A stretch of 8,230 nt of DNA from Clostridiales bacterium (GTDB taxonomy: Bacteria; Bacillota; Clostridia; Tissierellales; Sedimentibacteraceae): the NCBI GenBank assembly GCA_003487955.1, contig DNNJ01000172.1, positions 1-8,230 on the forward strand, read 5' to 3'. The notes under the pieces were generated by a model. The model saw nothing but the letters and a program-made list of their open reading frames with translations, was not told the DNA's origin and ran no database searches. Each line of letters starts with the position of its first letter. Position 1 is the first letter of the stretch. This document shows, piece after piece, positions 1-6,826 of the stretch. Position numbers and translations under genes: made by a program.

Positions 1-27
1 TAACATAAATCAATGAAATATTGAAGA

Positions 28-70
28 GAAAAAAATGGGGCATTAAGTATGAAGATACTTAATGCCCATT
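28..70 (-). terminator. Rho-independent terminator of ilvE
   Basis: Just after the ilvE stop codon, minus-strand RNA can form a stem of about 16 pairs (arms at 55-70 and 34-50, one bulged G, four-base loop GAAG/CTTC). A run of seven T follows, then CTCTT. The stem includes a GGGC/GCCC block, so it is the strongest intrinsic terminator in the window. It marks the end of the ilvE transcript. The plus-strand side has only a short T-poor tail, so it is probably one-directional. Confidence 0.9.
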
Positions 71-82
71 AGGAGAAAAGTA

Positions 83-1105
83 TTACATTACTTTATATAT
101 CCAGCCTTCAGGCGCTTTTATATCACCCATCTGAATTCCATATAAAGTGTCATATAACTTTTTAGTAACAGGTCCTACCTCTGTTTCGCTGTGGAATACG
201 TGAAATTTATCGTTGTGCATAATTCCGCCTATTGGAGTTATAACTGCTGCTGTACCGCAGGCCCCTGCTTCTTTCAAATTATCAATTTCATCAATGTAGA
301 TTTCTGTTTCAATTGCTTCCATGTTTAAATAATCTTTGGCAACCTGCATTAATGAAATTCTTGTTATGCTTGGAAGTATGGAAGATGAATGAGGTGTTAC
401 AAACTTATCGTCCTTTGTAATGCCAAAGAAGTTTGCAGCTCCAACTTCATCAATTTTTGTATGAGTTGCGGGATCTAAATAAATACAATCTGCAAATCCC
501 TTCTTAGCGGCTTCAAAATGTGAATGCAAGCTTGCTGCATAGTTTCCGCCTACTTTTATTTTTCCTGTTCCGTTAGGTGCTGCTCTGTCTTCGTCAGTAG
601 TAATGAAGTTAACAGGAGTCATACCGCCTTTAAAGTATGGACCAACCGGTGTACAGAATATTCCAAATATGTACTCTTCTGCAGGTTTTACGCCTACATT
701 GTCGCCTATACCAATTACATATGGTCTCAAATATAATGTAGCACCTGACCCGTATGGAGGAACCCATGCTGCGTTAGCCTTAACAACCTGCATACAGGCA
801 TCTATGAATTTTTCCACAGGAACTATAGGCATCATTACTCTTTCACAGCTTTTTTGCATACGCTTTGCATTTTCATCAGGTCTGAAAAGTTGAATACCTC
901 CATCCTTGGTAGAATAAGCTTTCAGTCCTTCAAAACATTCCTGTCCATAATGCAGACTTGTGGAGCCTTCGCTTATATGAACTTTGTTATCCTCTGAAAG
1001 CTGTCCATCATCCCATTTTCCGTCTTTCCAATATGAATAATATCTTTTGTCTGTCTTAATATAACCGAAACCTAATTCTGACCATTTTATGTCCTTTTTT
1101 TCCAT
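83..1105 (-). CDS. ilvE: Branched-chain amino acid aminotransferase
   Basis: This is a PLP-dependent fold-type IV transaminase that exchanges the amino group between valine, leucine or isoleucine and 2-oxoglutarate. It is cytosolic and reversible, so it can serve synthesis or breakdown. With 340 residues it matches the longer, eukaryote-like BCAT subfamily. Visible signatures are the Schiff-base lysine K184 in [11 protein letters not shown], the PLP-binding glutamate near 220 in [18 protein letters not shown] at 242-249 and the phosphate-binding [10 protein letters not shown] loop near the C terminus. ATG at 1105 is preferred because AAGGAGGG at 1113-1120 sits 7 bases upstream; an in-frame TTG at 1111 is too close to that site. 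The gene is separated from the oxidoreductase genes by 406 bases and appears to have its own promoter and terminator. Its position suggests it feeds 2-oxoacids to the neighbouring oxidoreductase, but a biosynthetic role is equally possible. Confidence 0.95.
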   Translation of the reverse strand: MEKKDIKWSELGFGYIKTDKRYYSYWKDGKWDDGQLSEDNKVHISEGSTSLHYGQECFEGLKAYSTKDGGIQLFRPDENAKRMQKSCERVMMPIVPVEKFIDACMQVVKANAAWVPPYGSGATLYLRPYVIGIGDNVGVKPAEEYIFGIFCTPVGPYFKGGMTPVNFITTDEDRAAPNGTGKIKVGGNYAASLHSHFEAAKKGFADCIYLDPATHTKIDEVGAANFFGITKDDKFVTPHSSSILPSITRISLMQVAKDYLNMEAIETEIYIDEIDNLKEAGACGTAAVITPIGGIMHNDKFHVFHSETEVGPVTKKLYDTLYGIQMGDIKAPEGWIYKVM

Positions 1106-1138
1106 TTGCAAACCCTCCTTTTGTTTTTATGTAAATTC

Positions 1139-1210
1139 GGGGACAAGTACAGGGACATTCCTTCAATGCTTACTTTCAAAGGCTATCCCGCCATTGAAGG
1201 TGTGTCCCCA
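1139..1210. repeat. REP-like inverted repeat with GGGGACA ends
   Basis: GGGACATTCCTTCAATG at 1152-1168 is inverted as CATTGAAGGTGTGTCCC at 1192-1208, with 15 of 17 positions pairing around a 23-base loop. A further GGGGACA at 1139-1145 lies in the same orientation as the left arm. GGGGACA/TGTCCCC termini resemble small REP-type palindromes scattered in some bacterial genomes and linked to Y1 REP transposases, but that link is from memory. No transposase is present here. If the promoter at 1255-1283 is real, the element lies inside the ilvE leader and would fold into a strong hairpin upstream of the ribosome site. Confidence 0.6.
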
Positions 1211-1261
1211 TTCCTCTATAGGTATCACCTTATCAGAGATGTATCCCCACCTCTATCATAG
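1202..1261. repeat. Degenerate tandem repeat overlapping the ilvE promoter
   Basis: GTGTCCCCATTCCTCTATAG (from 1202) and GTATCCCCACCTCTATCATAG (split as GTATCCCCAC at 1241-1250 followed by CTCTATCATAG) align with a few substitutions and small indels. The second copy contains the predicted -10 hexamer of ilvE. The similarity is visible by eye but short, so chance or a remnant of repeated REP-like units are both possible. Confidence 0.35.
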
Positions 1262-1283
1262 CATTTTAAGTTTTAAATTACAA
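1255..1283 (-). promoter_or_regulatory. Candidate sigma-A (extended -10) promoter for ilvE
   Basis: On the minus strand TTGTAA (1278-1283, 4 of 6 to the -35 consensus) is followed by exactly 17 bases and TATGAT (1255-1260, 5 of 6). The TGC just upstream of the hexamer gives an extended -10. The spacer is AT-rich. Transcription would start near 1248, giving a leader of about 143 bases that contains the inverted repeat at 1139-1210. This supports ilvE being transcribed independently of the sigma-54 operon. Confidence 0.6.
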
Positions 1284-1317
1284 TTATTTTTTATTACCAT
1301 TCATAGTCTTCTAAGAA

Positions 1318-1503
1318 AAATGATAAAAATATAAGCGAACATTTGCAGGACACGACTATAATTCTTAGCGAATGCAGTCTAAAAATCCGTTGAACAGCTT
1401 GCACTGTTTGAACGAAGTGAGTTTGCAAGCTGTAGGATTTTTAGGCGGAATGAGCTATTAGAATTATTCGTGTCCGAAACCGTGAGCGGTATTTTTATCA
1501 TTT
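1318..1503. repeat. Large nested palindromic element (about 186 bp), MITE-like or giant hairpin
   Basis: Five pairs of inverted segments nest in order: AAATGATAAAAATA (1318-1331) with its exact complement at 1490-1503; GGACACGA (1348-1355) with TCGTGTCC (1468-1475); an ATAATTCT-like block with AGAATTAT near 1461-1467; CTAAAAATCC (1379-1388) with GGATTTTTAG (1435-1444); and ACAGCTTGCA (1394-1403) with TGCAAGCTGT (1424-1433). The 20-base apex contains GAACGAAGTGAG. The element starts 9 bases after the gamma-subunit stop codon, so it could end or stabilise the operon mRNA; T-rich tails occur on both strands. No obvious target-site duplication flanks it. It could be a non-autonomous mobile repeat or a bidirectional terminator; the inverted pairs themselves are certain. 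Confidence 0.8.
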
Positions 1504-1511
1504 AATTGTAA

Positions 1512-2054
1512 CTATTTTTTAGCAGCTTGGGCGCCTTTCATTAATGCTTCTTTGTTTAAGGGCACAAGCTCGGATTTATCTTCTCCGAAAACTTTTACAA
1601 AAGCATTCAATACTGATTCAACATCAACAGCTTTAGTAATCTCTAAATATGCTCCAAGCATAACCATATTTGCCACTTTGCCGTTACCTAATTCCAAAGC
1701 GAGCTCATTAGCCTGAATATAATATACATCTAAATCATTTCTTGTGGGCTCAACATCTATCAATGAGCTGTTTACTATGAGTTTTCCGCCGGGAACAAGC
1801 TCCTTTTCAAATTTAATCATTGAAGGTAAGTTCATAACTATTGCTGCAGTTCCATCCTTAGAAATAAGAGGCGAGCCTACTTCTTCCTCAGATACAACAA
1901 CTGCACAATTTGCTGTGCCTCCTCTCATTTCAGGTCCGTAGGAAGGCATCCAAGTTACGTTTTTATCTTCAAGCATTCCTGCATATGCCAATAATCTGCC
2001 GATAGCCATAATTCCTTGACCACCGAATCCGGCCATAATTACTTTTTGTTCCAT
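1512..2054 (-). CDS. 2-oxoacid:ferredoxin oxidoreductase, gamma subunit (VOR/KOR type)
   Basis: This is the gamma subunit of the four-part ferredoxin oxidoreductase that decarboxylates 2-oxoacids to acyl-CoA; in this family the gamma subunit helps close the CoA-side interface. The 180-residue length is typical. Seen features are the N-terminal GFGGQGI loop (9-15) and the family signature SYGPEMRGGTANC (38-50). ATG at 2054 is chosen over an in-frame TTG at 2072 because GGAGGG at 2063-2068 lies 8 bases before the ATG and inside the longer version. It follows the beta-subunit stop with a single base between, so translation is probably coupled. It is the last gene of the operon, with the large palindrome directly downstream. 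Naming varies (vorC, vorG, korC), so no symbol is given. Confidence 0.9.
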   Translation of the reverse strand: MEQKVIMAGFGGQGIMAIGRLLAYAGMLEDKNVTWMPSYGPEMRGGTANCAVVVSEEEVGSPLISKDGTAAIVMNLPSMIKFEKELVPGGKLIVNSSLIDVEPTRNDLDVYYIQANELALELGNGKVANMVMLGAYLEITKAVDVESVLNAFVKVFGEDKSELVPLNKEALMKGAQAAKK

Positions 2055-2055
2055 A

Positions 2056-2802
2056 TTATTTTCCCTCCCCAAAATCTCTGAAATTTCCTATCGGATAATA
2101 TGGGATCATATTATCTCTCAGCCAATCCAATGCTTTTAAAGGAGTAAATCCCCAGTTTGTCGGACATGTTGACAAAACTTCAACGATTGCAAAGCCCTCG
2201 CCTTTAAGCTGACATTCAAAAGCTCTCTTTATAGCTTTTTTTGCTTTTCTGATATTTGCCGGAGTATCTACTGTAACTCTTTCAACAAATTTCGCTCCAT
2301 CAATAGTTGCCAACATTTCTGATATTCTTATAGGTTTTCCGCAATGTGCTTCATCTCTTCCAAATGGAGATGTGGTTGTTTTTTGTCCCACCAATGTAGT
2401 AGGAGCCATCTGTCCGCCGGTCATGCCGTAAATTGCGTTGTTTACAAATATTGTAGTAATTTTCTCTCCTCTATGTGCTGCGTGAACAACTTCAGCAGTT
2501 CCAATTGAAGCTAAATCGCCATCACCTTGGTAAGAAAATACAACCTTGTCAGGATGTACCCTTTTAATACCCGTCGCTACTGCAGGTGCTCTTCCATGAG
2601 CTGCTTCCTGCATGTCACAGTTGAAATAATTGTAAGCTAGTACTGAACATCCAACAGGAGCTACTCCGATTGCATCATCCAAAACTCCTAATTCAACCAA
2701 AGATTCTGCAACTAATTTATGAATAACACCATGTGTACAACCGGGGCAATAATGAAAAGGTGTATCCGTTAAGCCCTTTGATTTTTCATATACGATTGTC
2801 AT
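2056..2802 (-). CDS. 2-oxoacid:ferredoxin oxidoreductase, beta (TPP-binding) subunit
   Basis: The 248-residue protein carries the thiamine diphosphate site of the complex. Residues 93-101 read GDGDLASIG and lead to N121-N122, the GDG...NN TPP/magnesium motif. Cysteines C19 and C22 (CPGC), C52 (VGCSV) and C213 (STCP) match the four-cysteine pattern that holds the proximal [4Fe-4S] cluster in OFOR beta subunits; this assignment is from family knowledge. The start ATG overlaps the alpha-subunit stop as TAATG, with AGGAGGT about 8 bases upstream, indicating translational coupling and equal subunit synthesis. With the alpha subunit it forms the catalytic core converting 2-oxoacid, CoA and oxidised ferredoxin to acyl-CoA, CO2 and reduced ferredoxin. 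The family does not fix the substrate; the context favours branched-chain 2-oxoacids. Confidence 0.92.
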   Translation of the reverse strand: MTIVYEKSKGLTDTPFHYCPGCTHGVIHKLVAESLVELGVLDDAIGVAPVGCSVLAYNYFNCDMQEAAHGRAPAVATGIKRVHPDKVVFSYQGDGDLASIGTAEVVHAAHRGEKITTIFVNNAIYGMTGGQMAPTTLVGQKTTTSPFGRDEAHCGKPIRISEMLATIDGAKFVERVTVDTPANIRKAKKAIKRAFECQLKGEGFAIVEVLSTCPTNWGFTPLKALDWLRDNMIPYYPIGNFRDFGEGK

Positions 2803-3863
2803 TATTTTGTACCTCCTGCTATTTTCTCAATATCTGCCAAGATACTGCCCGGTGTCGGAACCATACCGCCTTGGGTACCGTTGAAAAATACAGGCAGTCT
2901 TCCGGCAATACCTATTTTTATGTCATCCAATAATTGTCCCTGGCTCATTTCAACGCCAAGTATTCCTTTTGCATTAGGTCCTATCTGTTTATATACATCA
3001 TATGGATACGGCCATAATGTAATTGGTCTTATCATTCCAACTTTTATGCCTTTAGCTTTTGCTTGTTTCATTGCAGACTTTACTATTCTTGATGTAGTAC
3101 CGTAAGCAACGCAGACAACCTCTGCATCTTCTAAACCGAATGCTTCATAACGAACTTCATTTTCTTCTATTATTTTATATTTTTCTTCTAATCTTTTGTT
3201 GTGAGCTTGACACTCTTCTGCTAACAAGTATAGTGAGTTTACTACAACCGGCTTTCTTTTTCCGCCTGTTCCGGTTGTCGCCCAGTCTTTAGGAGGCAGT
3301 TCTATGGGTTCCGGCTCTTTAAATTCAACAGCTTCCATTATTTGACCTATCATTCCGTCTGCAGCTATTAACACAGGATTTCTATAATAATCAGCCTTAT
3401 CAAAAGCCAACATTACATAATCAACTAATTCCTGAATGCTTGCCGGTGCATAACATAATGTTCTGTAATCACCGTTTCCGCCGCCTCTTGTAGATTGATA
3501 ATAATCTGCCTGTGAAGGCTGTATACTGCCAAGTCCCGGGCCGCCTCTCATCATATTAACTATAACACATGGAATTTCAGCTCCTGCAATGTAAGTAATA
3601 CCTTCTTGTTTCAATGATATTCCGGGGCTTGAAGATGCAGTCATAACTCTTGCTCCTGCTCCTCCTGCACCATAAACCATGTTTATAGCAGCTATTTCAC
3701 TTTCTGCCTGCAAAAAAACTCCCCCTGCTTCAGGTAACTTTCTTGAAATATATTCAGGGACTTCGCTTGACGGGGTAATGGGATAACCGAAGAAATATTT
3801 GCAGCCTGCCTTAATGGCAGCAGCTCCAACAGCTTCATTACCTTTCATTAATACCTTTGACAT
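2802..3863 (-). CDS. vorB: 2-oxoisovalerate-type ferredoxin oxidoreductase, alpha subunit (VorB)
   Basis: The 353-residue alpha subunit has an N-terminal pyrimidine-binding domain (about 1-200) and a C-terminal transketolase-C-like domain (about 245-345). Seen landmarks are [10 protein letters not shown] (25-34), E54 in QAESEIAAI, the [10 protein letters not shown] loop (75-83 region) and [18 protein letters not shown] (107 onward). The overall pattern matches proteins annotated as 3-methyl-2-oxobutanoate dehydrogenase subunit VorB. Neighbouring ptb and buk, which use branched or straight acyl-CoA, support branched-chain substrates over 2-oxoglutarate. GGAGGT precedes the ATG, and the gene follows the delta subunit by 12 bases. 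Substrate specificity is inferred; a 2-oxoglutarate (KorA) enzyme is the main alternative. Confidence 0.88.
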   Translation of the reverse strand: MSKVLMKGNEAVGAAAIKAGCKYFFGYPITPSSEVPEYISRKLPEAGGVFLQAESEIAAINMVYGAGGAGARVMTASSSPGISLKQEGITYIAGAEIPCVIVNMMRGGPGLGSIQPSQADYYQSTRGGGNGDYRTLCYAPASIQELVDYVMLAFDKADYYRNPVLIAADGMIGQIMEAVEFKEPEPIELPPKDWATTGTGGKRKPVVVNSLYLLAEECQAHNKRLEEKYKIIEENEVRYEAFGLEDAEVVCVAYGTTSRIVKSAMKQAKAKGIKVGMIRPITLWPYPYDVYKQIGPNAKGILGVEMSQGQLLDDIKIGIAGRLPVFFNGTQGGMVPTPGSILADIEKIAGGTK

Positions 3864-3875
3864 AATCTACCTCCA

Positions 3876-4091
3876 TTATAATCTTTCTACTGTTATTACT
3901 GAATCAGGACACATAATTGCACAGTTGCCGCATGCAATACATTTTTCTTGTTCAGTTACTTGCGCCGGGCTGTAACCCTTAGTATTTATTTTTTCCTTAT
4001 TTAATTCAATAATCTTTACCGGACAAACCGCAACGCAAAGTTCACAACCCTTGCATGCATCGTCGTTAAATGTAACCTTACCTTTTGCCAT
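3876..4091 (-). CDS. 2-oxoacid:ferredoxin oxidoreductase, delta subunit (2[4Fe-4S] ferredoxin)
   Basis: This 71-residue protein has two complete CxxCxxCxxxCP motifs: C13, C16, C19, C23 and C51, C54, C57, C61. It therefore binds two [4Fe-4S] clusters and passes electrons from the TPP centre of the beta subunit to soluble ferredoxin. The short Lys-rich N terminus and TKGYSPAQV linker between motifs are typical of the KOR/VOR delta subunit rather than a free clostridial ferredoxin. AAGGAGG lies just before the ATG, and the gap from the P-loop gene stop is 12 bases. The delta-alpha-beta-gamma order is common for this enzyme class. Confidence 0.9.
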   Translation of the reverse strand: MAKGKVTFNDDACKGCELCVAVCPVKIIELNKEKINTKGYSPAQVTEQEKCIACGNCAIMCPDSVITVERL

Positions 4092-4103
4092 TATAAAACC
4101 TCC

Positions 4104-4778
4104 TTAACTCATCCATTCTTCCCTCATATAAAGATTTATGGGGAATAATTTTTCTATTATTTCTTGGTTCTTTATTTTATCAGCTGTCTCTTTCATAACA
4201 GCTTCATATCTTATGGGAATATCTGTTTCCCAAGATACCTTTTTAGTAAGTTCATGACCGAATTCCACATCTTCTACTGTAGTAGCTTTAAGCATGTGCG
4301 TATTGTTGACTAATCCGGTGATTTTTAACCTCGATGTTGCTTCAATCATTTCCAAATATTTCAAAACCCCTTCAACAGTACTTGTATCAGGTCTATTTCC
4401 GTTAATAACATAAAACATATCATACTCGACGTTTTTTATTTGCTCTGCATATCTTGCAAGAACCCTTGCTCCCACAGGATCGCCTCCAACATCAAGTATT
4501 GATTTTATATTTGAATTTGTTATAACTCCCGTCATTTCAGCCGGTAGCGCAGGTAAATCAATAGCGGTATTTCTAATGCTAGAATCGAATAATTTAATTC
4601 CAATTTCTTCGAAAAAATTTCTTTTTTCTCTTGAACGGAAATAGGGATTAACTATATCCAAATCAGCAATACTTACATTTTCGTATGTTTCCTTCATTTT
4701 TACAGCATAATTTACCGCGAACTCTGTTTTGCCGCTGCCATAGTGGCCAATAACAATAACTAATCTTTTATCATGCAC
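4104..4778 (-). CDS. P-loop NTPase of unknown role embedded in the ptb-buk-vor operon
   Basis: The 224-residue protein has a Walker A loop, GHYGSGKTE (11-19), right after the first beta strand. ADLDIVNPYFRSRE (38-51) follows, then a switch-like DVGGDPVGAR (96-105), NGNRPDTSTVEG (126-137) and GLVNNTHML (155-163). The layout recalls SIMIBI-type NTPases (CobQ/MinD/ParA relatives), but the signature lysine of the KGGxGKT deviant Walker motif is absent. No membrane segment or signal peptide is seen. GTG at 4778 is chosen because AGGAGG lies 6 bases upstream; the nearest ATG is in another frame. It stands between buk and the ferredoxin subunit with ordinary operon spacing, so a role in assembling, activating or regulating the iron-sulfur oxidoreductase is possible. 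That is inference; I do not know its function. Confidence 0.85.
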   Translation of the reverse strand: MHDKRLVIVIGHYGSGKTEFAVNYAVKMKETYENVSIADLDIVNPYFRSREKRNFFEEIGIKLFDSSIRNTAIDLPALPAEMTGVITNSNIKSILDVGGDPVGARVLARYAEQIKNVEYDMFYVINGNRPDTSTVEGVLKYLEMIEATSRLKITGLVNNTHMLKATTVEDVEFGHELTKKVSWETDIPIRYEAVMKETADKIKNQEIIEKLFPINLYMREEWMS

Positions 4779-4814
4779 GATAATCCTCCTTCCGGAATCC
4801 TAGTTTTTATGTCG

Positions 4815-5882
4815 TTATATATATCTTTTAGGCTCCTCTATACCGTTTAAAACTCTCAATCCGCCTTGTGCAAGAGCCAAAAGCTCATCCTCACCCGGAT
4901 ATACTATTACCTTTGCAATAAATTTTACTTTATCTTCAATCATTTGAACAAGTTCATTGTCGTAAGCAATACCCCCTGTTATTAAAATTGCATCAACATC
5001 TCCGTCAAGGACTACTGCATATTCGCCGATTGCTTTTGCAATTTGATATGCCATTGCAGAATATATTAGTCTTGCTTTTTCATCTCCTGCTTTTGCTCTA
5101 TCACTGACTTCCTTTGCACTGTTTGTTCCCAAATGTGCACTGATTCCGCCTTTACCTACTATCATTTTGTTTATATGAGATTCAGAATATTTGCCGCTGA
5201 AACACATCTTTACCAATTGTCCTAAGGGCAGCGAACCTGACCTTTCAGGAGAAAACGGTCCTTCTCCGTTTAAAGCATTATTTACATCAATTGCTTTTCC
5301 TTTTTTATGTGCTCCGATAGAAATACCGCCTCCCAAATGAGCAACAACAAAATTAAGCTCTTCATATTTTTTACCAAACTTTTCTATTGCTGCTCTCCTG
5401 GCAACAGCCCTTTGATTCAATGCATGCCATATACAAATTCTTTCAAAATCAGGGTGCCCGCTAATTCTTGCAACATCCTCCATTTCATCAACTACTACAG
5501 GGTCAACTATAAATGACGGAATATTTACTTCACCGGCAATTGACCGAGCTAAAGGGGCTCCCAAGTTGGAAGCATGCTCAACTTTTACATTTGTCTTTAA
5601 GTCTTCAATTAATTTATCGTTTACTGCATAAGTTCCCCCTTCAACAGGTTTTATCAAACCTCCTCTTCCCACTACAGCATCCAATTCATTTAATGATATT
5701 TTATTTTCTCTCAGTGCTTCGATAATCATATCCTTTCTGAATTGAAACTGGTCTGATACCCTGTTAAATGGACTAAGCTCTTCATTTGTATGTCTTATTG
5801 TTTTCTCAAAAATCATGTTCTCATCATCAAACACAGCTATTTTTGTTGATGTTGATCCGGGGTTAATAATTAACTGTTTCAT
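4815..5882 (-). CDS. buk: Butyrate kinase (branched-chain fatty acid kinase)
   Basis: This acetokinase-family enzyme transfers phosphate from butyryl phosphate or a branched acyl phosphate to ADP, giving the free acid and ATP in the cytosol. The 355 residues match the usual length of about 355-360. Motifs seen are the phosphate-1 loop NPGSTSTK (7-14), VVAHLGGGIS (179-188), GEGPFSPERSG (207-216), the adenosine loop ITGGIAYD (301-308) and the C-terminal PGEDELLALAQGGLRVL. AAGGAGA precedes the ATG, and the gap from the ptb stop is 10 bases. Alongside ptb and the oxidoreductase it is the ATP-yielding step of 2-oxoacid fermentation; isobutyrate, isovalerate and 2-methylbutyrate are the likely products. 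Confidence 0.95.
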   Translation of the reverse strand: MKQLIINPGSTSTKIAVFDDENMIFEKTIRHTNEELSPFNRVSDQFQFRKDMIIEALRENKISLNELDAVVGRGGLIKPVEGGTYAVNDKLIEDLKTNVKVEHASNLGAPLARSIAGEVNIPSFIVDPVVVDEMEDVARISGHPDFERICIWHALNQRAVARRAAIEKFGKKYEELNFVVAHLGGGISIGAHKKGKAIDVNNALNGEGPFSPERSGSLPLGQLVKMCFSGKYSESHINKMIVGKGGISAHLGTNSAKEVSDRAKAGDEKARLIYSAMAYQIAKAIGEYAVVLDGDVDAILITGGIAYDNELVQMIEDKVKFIAKVIVYPGEDELLALAQGGLRVLNGIEEPKRYI

Positions 5883-5892
5883 ATACTCTCCT

Positions 5893-6786
5893 TTATGAAC
5901 AAATTACTGCCAATAAAATTGAATACAGTTTAGCTTCATCTGAATCTGCTCTTGAAGTAAGTACGATAGGAGCCTTTGCACCTAATATAATTCCTGCATT
6001 TTTAGAGTTTGCTAAATATGTTAATGTTTTATACATTACATTTCCTGCTTCAATATTTGGCATTAATAAAACATCTGTGTCACCCGCAACCTCTCCCTTT
6101 ATTCCCTTAACAGCTGCAGCTTCTTTGGAAATAGCATTGTCAAGACCAAAAGGACCGTCAACTATGCAGCCTTTTATTTCGCCGGCTTTATACATATTTA
6201 CAAGTATCTCAGCATCAACGGTAGCTTGCATTTTATCCGTTACTTTTTCCTTAGCACATACTACTGCAACCTTTGGGTTTTCTATATTTAATGAACGGCA
6301 TAAGGGAAGAGTATTTTCAATTATTTGTTTTTTTTCTAATGCACTCGGTGCAATATTCATTGCTGCATCTGTTATAATGAACAGTTTATGGTATTTATCC
6401 GACTCAAAAACTGCAGCATGACTTAAAATATTACCTGTTCTAAGTCCGATTTCCTTGTCAAGAACAGCTTTAAGAATAATGGAGGTATCTATTAATCCTT
6501 TCATTACAATATCTGCATCACCGCTGCTTACCAAAGACACAGCCGTCCTTGCAGCTTCCTTATCGTCTTTTGATTTAATAATTTGAATGTTATCAAGAGA
6601 AAAGTTTATTTTTTGTGATAATTCAATAATTTTTTCTTTATCACCTATCAAAGTCGGAATGCAGAGTTTTTCATTATAAGCTGAGCTTACTGCCATTAAC
6701 ACATCTTCATCCTGTGCGGCGGCAATTGCTATTTTTTTTGGCTGTGAGTTTTTTGCCATTTTTAGTAATTCGTCAAATTTCTTCAT
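5893..6786 (-). CDS. ptb: Phosphate butyryltransferase
   Basis: The enzyme exchanges CoA for phosphate on butyryl-CoA or branched acyl-CoA, giving the acyl phosphate used by Buk. The 297-residue product matches the Ptb length of about 300. Family landmarks (numbered from ATG 6786) are VMKGLIDTS (94-102), RTGNILSHAAVF (116-127), DGPFGLDNA (210-218), LLMPNIEAGN (240-249) and GAKAPIVLTSRADSDEAK (269-286). Alternative in-frame starts exist at GTG 6801 and ATG 6792. ATG 6786 is preferred because GAGGTG at 6794-6799 is 7 bases upstream of it and only 1 base from ATG 6792. It is the first gene of the operon, directly downstream of a sigma-54 promoter. A phosphate acetyltransferase is less likely given the adjacent buk and the motif pattern. 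Confidence 0.94.
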   Translation of the reverse strand: MKKFDELLKMAKNSQPKKIAIAAAQDEDVLMAVSSAYNEKLCIPTLIGDKEKIIELSQKINFSLDNIQIIKSKDDKEAARTAVSLVSSGDADIVMKGLIDTSIILKAVLDKEIGLRTGNILSHAAVFESDKYHKLFIITDAAMNIAPSALEKKQIIENTLPLCRSLNIENPKVAVVCAKEKVTDKMQATVDAEILVNMYKAGEIKGCIVDGPFGLDNAISKEAAAVKGIKGEVAGDTDVLLMPNIEAGNVMYKTLTYLANSKNAGIILGAKAPIVLTSRADSDEAKLYSILLAVICS

Positions 6787-6793
6787 GCACATA

Positions 6794-6799
6794 CACCTC
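6794..6799 (-). promoter_or_regulatory. ptb ribosome binding site that decides the start
   Basis: GAGGTG lies 7 bases before ATG 6786. It rules out GTG 6801, which lies upstream of the site and at or before the predicted transcription start. It also coincides with the predicted 5' end of the mRNA (near 6800), so the Shine-Dalgarno sequence would sit at the very tip of the transcript. Confidence 0.7.
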
Positions 6800-6810
6800 A
6801 CAATACACTA

Positions 6811-6826
6811 TGCAACAATTATGCCA
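6811..6826 (-). promoter_or_regulatory. Sigma-54 (-24/-12) promoter for the ptb-buk-vor operon
   Basis: Minus-strand TGGCATAATTGTTGCA matches the TGGCAC-N5-TTGCA consensus, with GG and GC separated by exactly 10 bases as sigma-54 requires. The only departure in the core is T for C in TGGCAC. A T-rich tract lies immediately upstream. Taking the C of GC as -12, transcription begins near 6800. The gene just upstream encodes a sigma-54 activator, which strongly supports the call. Confidence 0.9.

Larger units (their letters stand above)
1106..1511. other. Intergenic region between oxidoreductase gamma gene and ilvE
   Basis: This 406-base gap has no convincing gene; the short plus-strand frame at 1089-1334 has no ribosome site or recognisable protein. 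From high to low coordinate it holds a large nested palindrome (1318-1503), an AT-rich stretch with a likely ilvE promoter (1255-1283), and a structured leader with a REP-like inverted repeat (1139-1210). No T-box specifier or anti-terminator signature (AGGGTGGNACCGCG) and no riboswitch class known to me was recognised. Confidence 0.7.

Noticed and set aside
1106..1250. T-box or amino-acid riboswitch in the ilvE leader
   Set aside because: A leader hairpin exists, but no T-box sequence, specifier loop or terminator/anti-terminator pair was found, and no T-run follows the stem.
1089..1334. 81-codon plus-strand open frame in the intergenic region
   Set aside because: It starts inside ilvE antisense, crosses the REP-like repeat and the promoter, and encodes nothing recognisable.
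1394..1433. CRISPR-like or att-like repeat at the palindrome apex
   Set aside because: There is one inverted pair and no array of direct repeats with spacers, and no integrase or cas gene is nearby.
2055..2072. TTG 2072 as start of the gamma subunit
   Set aside because: The extra six residues would encode the Shine-Dalgarno sequence of the ATG at 2054 and precede the usual start of this family.
6077..6421. 114-codon plus-strand open frame
   Set aside because: It is antisense to ptb, shows the low-complexity composition expected of a mirrored coding frame, and has no supporting ribosome site or family match. The other plus-strand frames inside genes were rejected for the same reason.
6787..6801. 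Longer ptb start sites at GTG 6801 or ATG 6792
   Set aside because: The GAGGTG site overlaps or abuts these codons, and 6801 lies at or before the predicted transcription start; ATG 6786 has correct spacing.
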